DNA of 64,000 bases from Mermis nigrescens. Its lineage: Eukaryota; Nematoda; Enoplea; Mermithida; Mermithidae. The notes beneath the pieces are model-generated. The model ran no database searches and was not told the DNA's origin. It saw nothing but the letters and a program-made list of their open reading frames with translations. The position numbers were made by a program, and so were the translations under genes. The DNA is taken from the NCBI GenBank assembly GCA_036768485.1, contig JAVLUZ010000771.1, positions 736,862-800,861 of the forward strand, read 5' to 3'. Positions 26,401 to 40,600 of the stretch are shown here, in pieces (the stretch's first letter is position 1; every line of letters starts with the position of its first letter).

Positions 26401-29400
26401 AAAAACGCTTTTAAAAAGCATTTTTTAAAATTAGTTTTCCGAAAAATTTTGGAAACTCTTGAAAAATCGCTAATTCTGGGGGTGGGCTGAAAAAATTTCT
26501 TTGGGGTTTGAAATTTGGGGGGAGTGAAACCGCTTTCATTCCAACATCACGTATATATGGTAACTACAAGGAATTCGTTATTCTTCCACATTTTATCTTA
26601 TGGTATCCCCACCCCATGTTCATTCATTCCTCCTTTTCATTTTTATTTGTGAGTGCAATGTTGATTTTACAATGCCGGGCTTCTTTCATGCTTTGCAAAT
26701 ATAGTATTGAGGAGCTCATTTTGAAGACAGACTTTTTTATGGCTTAAGTTGATTTTGGGGGGGCACGCCGCCTATCATAAAAGTGGTCCAGTGAGAACAA
26801 AAGCGAGCGCGGAATTAAGTACGCCAAGTCGGCCAACTGGTTGACCTCCGCGACGCATTGTTTACCAACGTTACATTACAGTAACCTTGCCTACTATCGA
26901 TTAAAATTTAAAATGCTAACTTTTAAAGGACTGAATTTAATTGAGATAGTATTAAAATATTTGAACTCTCTCGTGAAATCCTAAGCCAGAATATGTATAA
27001 TTTGGTATGGGTTTCTTCAAATTCTGAGCTCGCCAATTTTGACATCAAAAATTAATGAGCTAAGAGATCAAAGTTCAGAAACAAATGAAACTAATGAATG
27101 CCTGTTGAACTGTTTAATGCATGGTCACTTGACGCACAATAACCGTATGAGATGACGTTCAAAGTGCAAAGGTCACACAAACGCTGTACAATATTAAAGG
27201 ATTTATGTATGTAAGTTTTGTTTTATTGACTAGATTTTTTCAAGACCACTTTGTTTATGTAGCAGTAATCAGTTAACATTAAAAACTTTTTAGAATTCAT
27301 GTTCAAATCAGCTTCAAGAATAAAAGATTTTAAAATTTATGAGAACTAGACTCCATTGTTTACGGATTATATAGTTTCTTGTTGGAAATTTCGGTATAAA
27401 TATATTTAAGATAAATATATAAAGTTACATATATTCTGGTTCAGCATTGCACGAGGAGTCCAAATATCGCAAAATTATTCAAATCAAATTCAACCCTTAA
27501 AAGTTAGCATTTCAAATTTTAATCGCTAGTAGGCAAGTTTACTGTAACGTATTGTTGGTAAACAATGCGTCGCAGAGGTCAAATAGTTGGCCGACTCGAC
27601 GTAATGAATCCCGCGCTCGCTATAGTTCTCATTGGACCACTTTTATGATAAGCGGCGTGCCCTCCCAAACAACCGAAGCCATTTTTATTTTCATTATTTT
27701 ACTTGATGTAACTTTTTAAGTCCCTGTAATCGTATTTTTCGACTTTAACCCTCATTCCTTCCTCACATTATTTGTTTTAGGTAATTTATTACATCCTTGG
27801 TTCGAGTAAACCTTTTTCTATTTTCGTTTTTATTAATTGTTAAATCTCTCCCTCCCTCCTATTTTTTTGGATTTTCTAACGTCTTTTCTATTCTGGGAGG
27901 AACGTTGTAGTCGGTCATTTTACCGGGAAGTGGCAGTTAAATGGTCTTCATTTTCAGGCCAAAAGTTACAAAAAAGCACATGAAAAAGTGTTTTACAAAC
28001 GCTAATTTTGCAAAAAGTCGTGGAGGAGAGGAGTAAACAATGTCTGACTTTTGGGGATGAGGGCGACCTTCTAGTACGATTCCGCGCTTCATTTTTCATT
28101 TTTCGCTGTAATGCATAATAATGCTTTTGATGAATTATTTTGTAGCATTCATGGGCATGGAGAGGGGTGGGCGGGAGGTATTACTCTACCCTAAGCTTTA
28201 TAAAACAGATAGCTGTATAGCCATTTTGGTCGAAAAAACTACTATATAGCCTTTTTTGGGTTCAGAAAAATAGCTCTATAGTCTTTTTTGAACTAAGAAA
28301 CGTGCCCTGTGAGTTCATAAATGCTATGCAGTTCTTTTTTCTGAGTCTGTAAAGGATTTATAACTCTTTCCCTGGCTTCAGAACGGGCTGAATAGCTATT
28401 TACAGTCCAAAAAATCAATATGTCTTCGTTTGTGAGTTAAGGCTATATATTTGCCACAAATACTCAAAAATGATAGTTTTACAGCAATGTCTTCGTTTTT
28501 TGTTGTAGAATTGTTTTTTACAAAACACTTAGCTATATCCAACTTTGATTTTCACCCCTCCTGAAAGTTTGACCTTGCGTACCTATGTTTTGCAGTATTG
28601 GCCATTAGTTTGATGATTGCCAGACACATAGAACGTTACGGATTTTGAAAATAATCGCGTTATTAGAAAAGCGATACCCGGCTCTTAATTTTGATCCTGC
28701 ATTTTCCGTTGTTTTGAACTCGATTTCGTATTATTTAATTAGTTTTCTTAATTCATATAATGCGCGTGATTCGGATTCTCATTCTGAATCGGCAAAAAAT
28801 CGTTCGGATTGTATAAACGCTTATTTGTGTAATAATAGCTAATGAGGATAATATGTCGAAATAACTAAAAATATTAACTCTATCCAAGTTAGGTTCTTCC
28901 ACCATCCGCTGCAAAACTTAATATTTTTTCTTTGATTTTAAGTAAAGTTTTCTTCTTTGTCGTATATTTTTAAATTTTGCTGTGATTACGATAAAGATTG
29001 AATAGTCCATTATCTAAAAAATATTCGCCTTCTAATATTTCAAAAATTTTGGTGGTCGGAGAAATTTAGTCCGGATCTGGATCAATAAAAAATTAAGGTT
29101 TCGTTGCATGATAGTGTTCAATGAAGCAGGCGTTAACGCGAAGGTTCAATTATTTAGTTTTTTCATCGAATGCAACTGGCCATTTGCGTCAATTCTAAAA
29201 ATAGACTTTCTTTATGATCTTTTTATTACCTCCTTCATTCTAGTGGATCAACTTTTTCTTACTTGAAAGACTACCATATGCCTGTTTGCTCACGTTTTAT
29301 ATGTTCAGCTCGCTTAATTGTGTTTTATGAGTAGCTACGGAATTTAGACGATTTTTTCGGAATAATGTTTTGGGTTTCACCGCGTTTTGTTACTTCTCAA

Positions 29401-32400
29401 TTTATGCGCCTTTTGTGATTTGTTCTACTAATTAAATGCCGCGACTCATGCAGTGGGTGATCAATTATAAAACGAAATACGTAAAAAACTGAGAAGCAGC
29501 GTTTGTTCTTTCAGAAAAATTTTCGATTGACAATTATCAAAAAACTTAGAAAACTTTTATTTGGATTGGACCAGTCCTTATGTCTTGTCGAATCTTTTTC
29601 AGTCAATTTTATCGAGCATGTTAAACCCCTCTGTATCTTAGCGGTTCGTGAGCATAGGGAGGAATGAGAAGGGACATAGCCCTTCACTGGAGGAGCCGAA
29701 ATTCTGATACGTACTTTAGAGTGATTCCAGTCCCAAAATAATGTATTGTATTTTGAAGCGTTTTTGACCCAATATGCCTAATAAACACTATCATACATGG
29801 GCAAAGTAGAGGTGGCCAGAGGGAGGTAGTCACTACTTCACTTTAGTAGTGAAGCTTAGCTAATTTATGGGTTTCTGACGATCAAAAATACAAAAACTGT
29901 AAAGAAGCGCGAAGCGCCGAAAAATTTTCGAAATTTTTACCCTTTTCATGTAGAATTTACGGCCTTTTTTATTGACAAACAGTTTGGAAATCATAAGTGG
30001 CGCAAAGCACCAAGATTCGGTCATTTTTCACCGCCCTTATCATGTTGTAGCTCTGTAAATACTAATAGTCTGACAGAGGAGAACAGGAAAACTACGTATT
30101 AACAACTTAGTATGAAGATATTTTGGCTGATTCAGGCTCGGAAACGCAATACTAGAGCTTTACAAAAAAAGAACAGTAACCGGCGGTGCCGTGCAGAAAA
30201 ATTTTGACGTTTTCGCGCTTTAAGCTCAATTGATACCGCTTAAAACATACAGAACAGATAAACTAATTCCGACATGAAGCGCCGGAAATTTTTATAAATT
30301 TCTAATCCTTTTACCTTTTCTGTCCTCTTAAAAATCTCTTTGCACATGTGCGACGAGACTGTGCGGCTGGGTGTCTGGGGTGGTGCGCTCAAGCGCCCCC
30401 AGCGGGGTCCGGGGCAGAACCCGGAAAATTTCGTAAAAAAGTACTCTAATTTTTAATTAGTAACGTTGAAATTTTCGCAAGATCGGGAAAATCTCGGTTC
30501 TGAATTAAGCCCAAAAACACTTAAAATTGATGAACTCCTACATTGCACAAAAAACTTCTGAGCTGAAATACGTTTTTCGACCTCTGCTAATTTTATAGCG
30601 CAGCAACGGGTCGCTGCCACACCTGGGCGTGGGGTGGGGGGAGTTTGGGGGGTATGCACCCCCTCCGAGAAACTAAACCAAAATACCCCCTCAGAAATCA
30701 AAAATACTCCCCAGAATTCAATTTTTGAAATTTTTTTCTTGTTCTTTTCGCAATTTTTGATGCCCATTGATAGTGCTTGACGAGAAACGTTCAAAAAATA
30801 GAGTTTTTTCGCCACACCACCGGTTTTAAAGCCATTTTTCGACCTTTAAAAAATCGTACACCCCTCAGAACTTTGGTGCCGCCCACCTATGGTCGCTGCC
30901 AATAAGATATAGGAAAATATATCAATGAAAATTTTGTTCTTACCGTTTTCAGGCCCATTTATGGCCTTCTTATTAACTAGTTCAGAAAACAGAAAATGCG
31001 CAAAAACGAGAAAATTTGGCCTTTCCTTTCGTTTAAAATACAATTATGTGTCCTTGTAAGGAAGGAAGAACAAAGCATAGAATAGACAAATTGGTACGCA
31101 AGCATTTTCGCACTTTCACTGTTAAGCTTAACAAGCATTCGCAGTTTCATTCAATGAACTCATAGTGCATTAAATCACTAAAGTGATGCGAAGTGCTGGA
31201 TTATTTTAGCAGGTTCAAGCTTTTAAACTCATTCGATCTGTATAACAATAAATTATAATGACTCGGCGCGAAGCGCCAAAAAATTTGGACGTCTGTGCCT
31301 TTTTGAACTCAATGTTCTGGATAGATTGCGCCAGAAAAATCAACATAATTTCTGAACGATTTTCTGGGGGGCATGTGCCCCCAATGCCTCCCCGGCTACG
31401 CCTATGCTGGAAACTTGAGTGATACATATTGAATAATTAGGCACTAGGCATCTAAAAATAAAAATTGTAACATCTGGCTTACGTGTACCTAAGAAATTCA
31501 CTATACACTGGTATTCCTATATACTTACTGAAATACCCGAACCCGAACCCGATCGGGTATTGATTTTGATACCCGAACCCGAACCCGAATAAATTTAAGT
31601 GGACTACCCGAACCCGAATAAACTTGGATGGACTACCCGAACCCGATTACACCAAAATTCACTACCCGTTGCATCCCTAATATATATAATGAAGCATTTC
31701 ACTGTGTTTTTAAGTCGTTTGTATAATATCAAAGGATACTTTTTCCAACTTCTTCCGTTATTTGCGTTTGGATGGCTTCTTGCCCAATTTTTGAAAATTT
31801 GTAATTTTAAAATTACTTATGTACCGCTCGGACTTTTCATAAAATTTGGGTTTATTAGAGTTTGCATCAGTCAAATTTCATTTACACTTGGCGGTCGAAC
31901 GAATTTCAAATTTTTGAGCTCAGACACGAATTTCAAATTTTTGAGTTCAGACCTATCTTTTTTGAGCTAGATCGTATTGCAAGTCTTAGTTTCACGAGGA
32001 CTGGTGCTTTGCACACTTCACGCTTGAGGTTTGAACCTAAAATTTTAATGCTTGTTTACACTTCATGTAAGTGTTACTTTTACGTCGACCAGTGCTTTGT
32101 CGACTTTACTGGCGTTAGACTACACCTATATTTTAAAGCTAATTTACACAGTAAGTCTTGTTTTACGTGCATAATGCTTTGTCGACTTTACCCTACGTTA
32201 TTGTTGAAACCCTGGGTTAGGCTCAAGAAAATTCGAGCGGCTCGTCTAGTCCTTCTTCTCTGTCTGCCACGTTAGCCCCTTCGGACGATCAGCAGGCTAG
32301 CAGCAGCTACAGTAACCCGTCATCAGTCGATAAACATGAAGAACCGCTTAACGAAGAATGGCAAGACGCGTTAGCCGATTCCGCTGACTCCGACGACATG

Positions 32401-34595
32401 AAACGGTCGCCCAAATTTTTGAGGTATTAGTCCGTACGATAGAACAGGGGTTCTCAAAGTCGGTCGTCCTTTTCCCTCCCAAAATCTGAAATTTTTTCAT
32501 CGCTCCGGCGAAAAAATTGCGTTTTTAGGCCATATTTAGGACATTTTTTTGCCAGATTTGGCCGAAAATTAAAGGTCATTTACTCGAGGCTCCACCCCCC
32601 TCCCCTCCCCGTTCTAAAAACGGCCGATTATCCCGTTCCGAAATTTTAAACTTAGTATGTCTGGGCATAACTATACATCCAAGCATTGAAATTCTGGGGG
32701 GGGCTGAAATCCCAAAGTGCCTTTCTGGGCCCAAAAATGCTGGGTACGCGTCAAAAACGCTGTTTTTTGGCGTTTCTGACGATGCTCTATCTTTCTAGAG
32801 CATAAAAACATGAAAACATTTGAATTTCTCTATCTTTCTAGAGCATAAAAACATGAAAACATTTGAATTTAAAAAAGTCGAATAATTTGAACATAATATA
32901 GTCAAAACATGAGTATATTGGCGCGAAGCGCCAAACATTCGACACTTTCGAGCAAATAGATATCTACAAACGCTTAAAAAAGCAACTTTCTTGCGTATTT
33001 CCAGGAAATTTTAGGAAACTAGAAAAATCGCGAACTTTGGGGGAGAGGTGAAAAAATTTCTGCGGGGAATGAAAATTTTTCCGCAGGGGGGGGGGTGAAG
33101 ACCCCGTCTCCCGTCAAGATCATATATGGGTTTTACTGACTGTAATTAATTAAAAATTTAATGATTTACTATTAAATAGCAATTACTTTCATAAATGCTG
33201 AATAATCAGTATTGTCGTTTCATTTGCTGACATACGAGCGTAGCAGCTCGAAGTTTCAAATGGGGATAATCGACCAATTCGAATGGGTTTGGAGTTGAAC
33301 GACCTTTGATTTTTGACTGAAAATGGCAAAAAAAGCACCTAAAAGTAAGTGGCCAAAAAACGCATGTTCCTGCCAAAAATCAAGGAGGTCAAAATTTTCT
33401 GGCCTTGGGACGGGTGGGTCCTGACGACCGACTCTGGATGGGGATCCCTGCCCATCCCATGTTACATGTATGCTAATTAGTCCCTAAGTTCTGGAAGATG
33501 AAAAATTAAAAATAATAAAAAATTAAAAATTAAAAAAACAAAATAATAAAAAATCATTTTGCTGAGAAAAGGGTGATTAAATTACGATTATATTACAATT
33601 AAAATTAAATCAGAAGTAAATTCTCAAAGGCCGCGCGCATCTCGCGTCCCTAATTTGCATATTCGAGCTCATTACTCAGTTTTATGTACTTTAAGGGTCG
33701 GGGACGGATCCAAGCCGGCCGGATCCGCCTCTCCGTCATTGGCCGGACGCAAATCGCCCGAGCCGGACGCAGAATCCGGCGAATCGTTGCCGTTCTTGTC
33801 CGGTTCGAGTCCGGCGCAAAAGCCGTCAGGCGATTTGTCGGTTACGGTATCGGAACCGTGTTTGGCCAATCCGGCGCAGCCTTCTCCCTTCGTTTCGGAT
33901 CCGATATCGTTATCGGAAGAAGAACGGTTCGACTGTATTGCAACAACAACGGAGCCGTCGATTACCGTAACCGTTCCGGATCCGAGCGGCGCCGTTACGG
34001 ATCCGTCCGGCGCCGTTGCGGATCCGTCCTGCACGGTTCCGGCGCCGGACTACAATTCGAAAGTCGGTGCGATCAAAGACGGGGCGCGTCCCAAATCCGG
34101 AGCCGGATCCGGGCCCAATATCATGCATCAGCTTAAGAACGTATGCTACACTTGATCTTCTTTACGCTCATTGATTAATGCATGCCTTACACTGGATTTT
34201 TTGGTTTTTCGTCCGGAAAAAAGTTTTTTGAACGCGCCTTCTATTCGTTTCGTCATTTCTACGGTTTAATTAGCCACCTCCTTTTTTATCGTTGCTATCT
34301 TTGCATGATAGGACATTTCTGTTTACATTCTTTTTACACTAAATCTTCGAACGAGATGTTTTAACATTTCTTTTACATTTTCGCTTCTTTTGAACTAAGC
34401 GTTAAACTCACTCTAGGATGCAATTTTTTACTTTATAGTGTTCTATATTATTGTCAAGAATAATAATACTGCTACAATTATTATTATGAATAATGTTTGT
34501 TGTTCATTTTTATTATTGTTATTATTATTATTTTTATTAATATTTTTATTTATTATGGAATTGTTATTATTGTTATTATTATTATTATTATTATA

Positions 34596-34628
<33 letters not shown>

Positions 34629-37600
34629 GTATGTCAATTATATGTATATTACTTGTTATTTACTTGTCACGCTTTTGACCTTTCATGACTTACGGCATTT
34701 TTGTCTTATTCTGCTCTTGCGTATTAAATGACTCAACAGTGTTATCCTGCGATTTACGAATGTAAGTACTTACATACATTTCTTGAAATGTGTATGAATA
34801 GGATTGAATTTCGCATTAACAAGCGCAACGGGCTTGTATACTTGAAATTTGGCCATGAATATCTCAAATGCGCTGAGCTGACACTTTGTTCCAATGTTAG
34901 AACTGGTTTTTTAAAGGTCATTGTGTTTACTGTCGAGTCGTTTCTAACGTTTTAGGCGAACAAATACGTCTCTTTCAAATTAAATAGATTCAATTTGTTT
35001 ACTCTGTGTTTTTGGTCGTCAAAAATCAATAATTACTCTTTTTTCATTGTTAGAACAATAGTATACCTTAATATGCACTACTTTCCATAAAAATTGTTCT
35101 TATTACACTTTTCGTCGCTTAGTTTCTAATTCGAATTAACGACGGGAGTTTTTTTGTTGCTAATCTTAGAGTTTAAACTAGTATATATCGATCAGACTTG
35201 CACGGTGTAGGAATTTAGGGGAAGTGGGCTGAAATTCGAAATTGCCTGTTTCGGGCTATAAATCAGTCAATACGCTTCAAAAACATAATTTTTCAGCTTT
35301 GTCGACGATGCTCGATCTTACTACAACGTAAAAACATTAAAATATTTGAATGAATATCGAAAAATACGAAAAAATAAACAAAATGTATTAAAAAATGAGT
35401 GTAGGTGGCGCAAAGCGCCGAAAATTTCTGTGGTTTTGAGCAAGTAGGCAGCTGAAAAACAAATAAACGTTAAAATATGAACTGGTCGAATGTAGAGTAT
35501 GAAGTATCTAAAATATAAAATTTGAAACGTGCAGTGGTCGCTATGAAAGATGACGCGCTATCATCCTCAGAATTATGATAGAAGATGCGTCGCGAGCGCC
35601 GCGTTACGTCCATCATGCGCTATCATCTCTTTTTTTATTCAAGCGCCATTAACCTCTATCATCCCTTAATCTGGCGATGTGGACGGCGCAATTTAGCTAT
35701 TAATAGCGCCAAGAAGGAAGCGCGCACGTGAATGCTGGCGCGCTTCCTTCTTGTTGGCGCTATTAATAGCTAAATTGCGCCGTCCGCATCGCCAGATTAA
35801 CGGGCTGATAGAGGTTAATGGCGCTGAATAGAAAAAAGAGATGATAGCGCATGATGGACGTAACGCGGCGCTCGCGACACATCCATCTATAATAATTCTG
35901 AGGTTGATAGCGCGTCATCTCATGGCGATCACTGTATGAAATAACGAAGCACACATAACATAAAAGGTATATAGTTTATATTTAAAAATGTGGTCTGTTT
36001 AATTATGTACACGAAAAATTGATCAAAAATCGAAATAAAATTGGGATTTAGGATGGATAAAGAATAAAATTTAATTTAAAAAGGTTATTGGAGGCGAATA
36101 GAATAAGTTTGTAAAACAAATAAAATTATAAAATAGAACATCCGAAACAAATGAAATTTTTACATGCAGCTGCGGGCGGCTAAGTGGGTCACTTTTTCCT
36201 TTTTTGGCAACAAAGAACACAACCTTAATTTTTTAGTTTATAGCGCCTAATTACAAATATCGTAACGAAGAGTTCAAGCGACTGTTTAAAGTGGTTCCGG
36301 CTAGCGAACGCCTTGTACTGGGTAACATTCAAATGATTTTAATTTTCTTTACACTACCATAAAATTTGTTTACACTCTCATCTTAGATTATTCGTGCGCC
36401 TATCAAAAGGAGATTTTGATCCATGGCCGCATGTATTTGTCGCAGAATTGGTTGTGTTTTCATGCCAACATTTTTTCGTGGGAAACTACGGTATAAAACG
36501 CTTTGCATCTTCGTTGTTTACACCATTTCTGGTTTCGCTATCTCAATTGCTAAGACGAGAATCGAGTTCAGAACTCGATTTTTCAAAATTAGAGCAAAGG
36601 ATGAAACAATTTTTGGTCTCAGATTTACCACCTTACGCTATCTAATAATTATTCAATCTGATTTGTTTACACTGTAGTGGCATCTTCATTTATTTAAACT
36701 TAATTGCATTTGTATCTTTACCTTTATTTACACTATTCAATTGCTTTACACTACATATAGTTTTGGTATATTATAAAATCAATACATCACTTTAATTTGC
36801 ACTGTCTGCTAGTTTTTTATGTAGCTATTTACTTTACACTGTTTGCACGTTTGCTTTCTATTCGTTTACACCACTCGTGTTGACTGGCTTTGATTAGTCA
36901 GTTCTATTTATTTACAAGCAGAATGTGTTATAGGAGTAAGGATTTTATAATAATCAATATAACTTATATTTATTATATTTTATTATATTAATTTTATAAT
37001 ATTAATATAACCCTATATTTCTGGTCTTTCTAAATATTGCTTATAATTTTTGCTATTGGTTTTCGTTTTTTGTTTATGCTGTACTTTTTTATCAACCTAT
37101 TTATACTACAAGTTCTCAATTTTTTCATGTCAGCTCACTATCCCTTTCAAAGAAATCGCCGACATTACGAAAGAGAAGACGGCTAAAGTGATTCCGAACG
37201 CTATTCAGGTTGAATTTGTAATTTGATTTTACTTGTTGTCGCAATCGTTTGTCATGCGCTTGAGGTTCGATTGGCAAACGCCTGCACGTGTTTTCATATT
37301 ATTGTCGCAATCGTTTGTCAAGCGCTTGAGTTTCGATTGGCAAACGCCTGCACGTGTTTTCGTATTCTTTTATCATTTAAATTCATTTTTCCCTAAAAGT
37401 ATTTATTTTATATTTTTATTTTTTATTTTCATTTTTATCATTTCTATTATATTTTCTTCCCATTTTTTCGTTCACATGTATCCTATATTTTTGCTTTTTC
37501 ACAGATTACCATAGCAAACGGCAAGAAGTATTTTTTCACGTCGTTCGCAACGAGGGACAAGACGCATTTGGTTGTGTTTCGTTTGTGGCAATCGTCGTTG

Positions 37601-40600
37601 CTAGATCAGGTGAAAATTTTATGAAAAATCGGGCAAAAATTGTATGAAAAATCATGAAGCTATGATATTTATGATTTTTTTTAGAAAAATTTCTGTCAAA
37701 TTTTTCCGGCTTAAAATTGTCGATGTTCATGAAATATATTTTCTTTTATGGCTGATTTCAATGCAAATTGTGTTTTAGCCGATTCCGTTCAATATTTTTT
37801 ACACTATTTTTCAGATGTTTTTTTAGTTTTTAGGTTTTTTATTATGAAACTTTTTTCAAATTTTTCAAATGTTTTTTAAGTTAAGTTAAGTGGGAACATT
37901 TTTTTATATTTTTCAATATTTTTAATATTTTTCTTATTTTTATTATTTTCCTTCCTTAAGTGGGAACATCCGGCCGATATGTGGGCTTGGGCGAATCAAG
38001 GCTACAATGAATCTGAATTGAACGACGTTGATTCGCAAGAGCATACAACAAGCGAAGATGCGGATGATGCTGCGGCTAATTTAACATTAGCGGTAAAAAT
38101 TCGAATAATTTATTCGTAATTTAATTTTTTTGTGAATAATATGTTATCTTTTCTTTATAATTCGTTTAGAAATGCGATAATTTAATTATCTTTTGTTCAT
38201 ATACGATATATTTTTCGTATGTATGTAATATTTATTATGGTAGAATATACATAGAAGCAATGAGCTATTTTTAATTAATCCTTCTTATTATAATTTAGTG
38301 TAAACTGCTTTACACTAAAATCTGTATCCGGGAGCACGGTTTTTTTTTGTACTCGGCAAAGATTTTTCCCGATGTACAAAGACTTTTCGGGACCGTCTTT
38401 GTACATGTACAAAGATTTTTGGGAAGACACAAATTGCAAAAAAGGTCTAAAATTCGAAAAAATTTCGGCGCTTCGCGCCGAAATGAGTAATTGTGTGTTC
38501 TATATATCTTTATAATGGCAGAAATTGCATTTCAAAAGTAAAAATGTCAAATTGTCAAATTTTTCGGCGCTTCGCGCCGTTTTAAGACGATTCTTAGTGA
38601 TTTTTGCCCTTAGAGACCCAGAAATTAACTAAAACACACTACGAAAAGTCGAAGAAGTCTGTTTTTACCACACTAAAGTCGCTGCTATACCATATTATAG
38701 TGCCCAAAAATTTTGTGTGTACAAAATGTACAAAGATTTTTAGGAAGACAAAAACTGTAAAAAGATGTAAAATTCCCACAATTTTCGGCGCTTCGCTCCG
38801 AACTGATAAATTATTTGTCCTATATATATCTTTAAAATGGCAGAATTTGCATTTAGAATGGAAAAATGTCAACATTTTTCGGCGCTTCGCGCCGTTTTCA
38901 GATAATTTTTAGTAATTTTTGGCGTCAGAAACCCATAAATTAGCTAGAATACACTACCAAAGATTGAAAACCCTGTTTTACCACACTAAAATCGCTACTG
39001 TACTATATTATAGTACACAAAAATTTGCATGTACAAAATGTACAAAGACTTTTGGGGACCATCTTCGTACATGTACAAACGGACCTTGTACAAAAGAACA
39101 CTGTCCGGGAGGCTTGTTAATGGTTAGGCTTAATATTTTTCGTTATGCGATGTAAAGAGGGCAATTATTAATTTTTTGAATACCTACGTGTCGAACTAAA
39201 ATCATTTCAACTGCTTTTTCGTTTTTAAAATTTTGGCTCACATGCTCAATAAGAAATAAATCTTTTGAAGATAAACCTTTTGAATTTATTTAAAAAAATA
39301 TATATTTTTTAAATGTTTGAGTACGAGTTATTTCCATAGGTGGGTAGCAGCGATATTCTGGGGGAGGGGTGAAAAAATTTTCAAAGGTCAAAAAATGGTC
39401 TTGAAAGTGGTCGTACGGCGAAAAAAACACCATTTTTTGACGTTTCTCATCGAGCACTATCCAATGGCATCAAAAAATCGCTAAAAAAGCAACAAAAAAA
39501 TTTCAAAATTCGAATTCTGGGAGGTATTTTGATTTCTGGGGGAAGGTATTTCAACTTCTGGGGTGCATACCCCCAAACCCCCTCCCCACGCCTATGTGTG
39601 GTTATTTCCAAAATTTCAAACGACTAAACGTACCTATTTGTAATTAGAAGGCACGTGGAATAATTCAAAGCCATTCGTATCCGGAATCACGTTTTCTGCG
39701 ATATTCAGGTCTTGTCGACTAATTTTATGTTTTTGTTTGTTTTTCAGTTTTCTGTTTACTGATTTTTCCATTTTTTTACTTTAAATCTTACGATTTTTTG
39801 AAAATGACGAGCCCGTGGCATTTCTTACGAGTAGCATATTGTCGATACGAAGATTGGCATTTTTAAAGCCAAGCTCAATGAGACTTTTAACAGCTCAAAA
39901 CTTAGCTTTAAGGGGGATTGACAAAAAAATCACGTAGGAGTAGTCGACCGTTTCTCGGCCTTTTATTAACGAATGATGTTTTTTTTATTTTTTATTTCCC
40001 GATTTTTACTTTTTTTATATTTTATTTGTAAATCATTTTTTACACTTTTTATTTTGGTTTCATTTCGTATTTATATTCGTATTATAGAGCGACGACGTCG
40101 AGAAATCGTCGACGACTAACGTCGACACCGCCGACGTCGACGTCGCGGCCGTCGGCGGCAAGCGTCGCGCGTCGACGGCAGCGAGTGGCGGCGGCGTCAA
40201 AAAATCGCCCGTCGCCAGGCTGGGCATACGGTCGGCGTTGCCGCTGACGTTCGCCGCGGCGCAGGCGGCGACGGCGACGCCGACGCTTCCGATGAAGCCG
40301 TCGGCGTTTCCGCTGGCGTCGTCGGTGCCGTCGTTTTTCATCGGCGCCACCGGCGACAACGCGACGTTGACGCAGAGTAGTGCGTTTTCTGAATTCATTG
40401 AAAAATTTAAGAGACTAAATTTTGAATAATTTATTATTAATTTTTATTAAATTTAATAATTTAGTTCTTTAAACACGATTATTTTAATCCGAAATCGCAC
40501 GTAGATATCCGTATGCGAGGGTATCCAAGCAAATATGCAGAGGAGTGTTTTTCGGAATTGAGTAAAGATTTTTCCCGATGTACAAAGACTTTTCGGGGCC

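Larger units (their letters stand above)
20442..32220. other. GRAMD1-like intron 1 (11.8 kb), transposon-filled
   Basis: Contains family C at 20879-21290, family D-like G-rich repeats (about 20580-20880, 21720-21980, 22550-22800, 24360-24590), a tandem repeat at 22955-23330, inverted-repeat elements at 25046-26090 and 26754-27669, a family A MITE at 30618-30891 and an ACCCGA-rich remnant at 31530-31680. No additional exon was recognised. An ORF at 28645-28842 is open but has no splice context. Confidence 0.5.
34141..36236. other. GRAMD1-like intron 3
   Basis: Contains an ATT/TTA microsatellite (34500-34630), a diverged family C-like element (about 35200-35460, hairpin GGCGCAAAGCGCC) and a 403-bp palindromic mariner-type MITE (35532-35934). 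Long ORFs over the microsatellite are artefacts. Confidence 0.6.
38093..40087. other. GRAMD1-like intron 8
   Basis: Holds a tandem block of GTACAAAG-type repeats (38350-39110), a family A MITE (39335-39600) and AT-rich sequence. Confidence 0.6.

Noticed and set aside
28645..28842. Possible extra exon (ends DSDSHSESAKNRSDC..)
   Set aside because: It has no acceptor and donor in suitable phase with exons 1 and 2 and no recognised homology.
31530..31680. Interstitial telomere-like array of ACCCGA
   Set aside because: Runs are only two to three units long, interrupted by spacers, and end in a TAGGGATG-type hAT terminus.
33672..34136. Alternative-frame ORFs overlapping exon 3 on both strands
   Set aside because: GC-rich DNA opens all frames. 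Only the + frame at 33696-34140 keeps phase with the neighbouring exons.
34443..34731. ORFs rich in Ile, Tyr, Asn or Leu at 34438-34731
   Set aside because: Produced by the ATT microsatellite; no splice or homology support.
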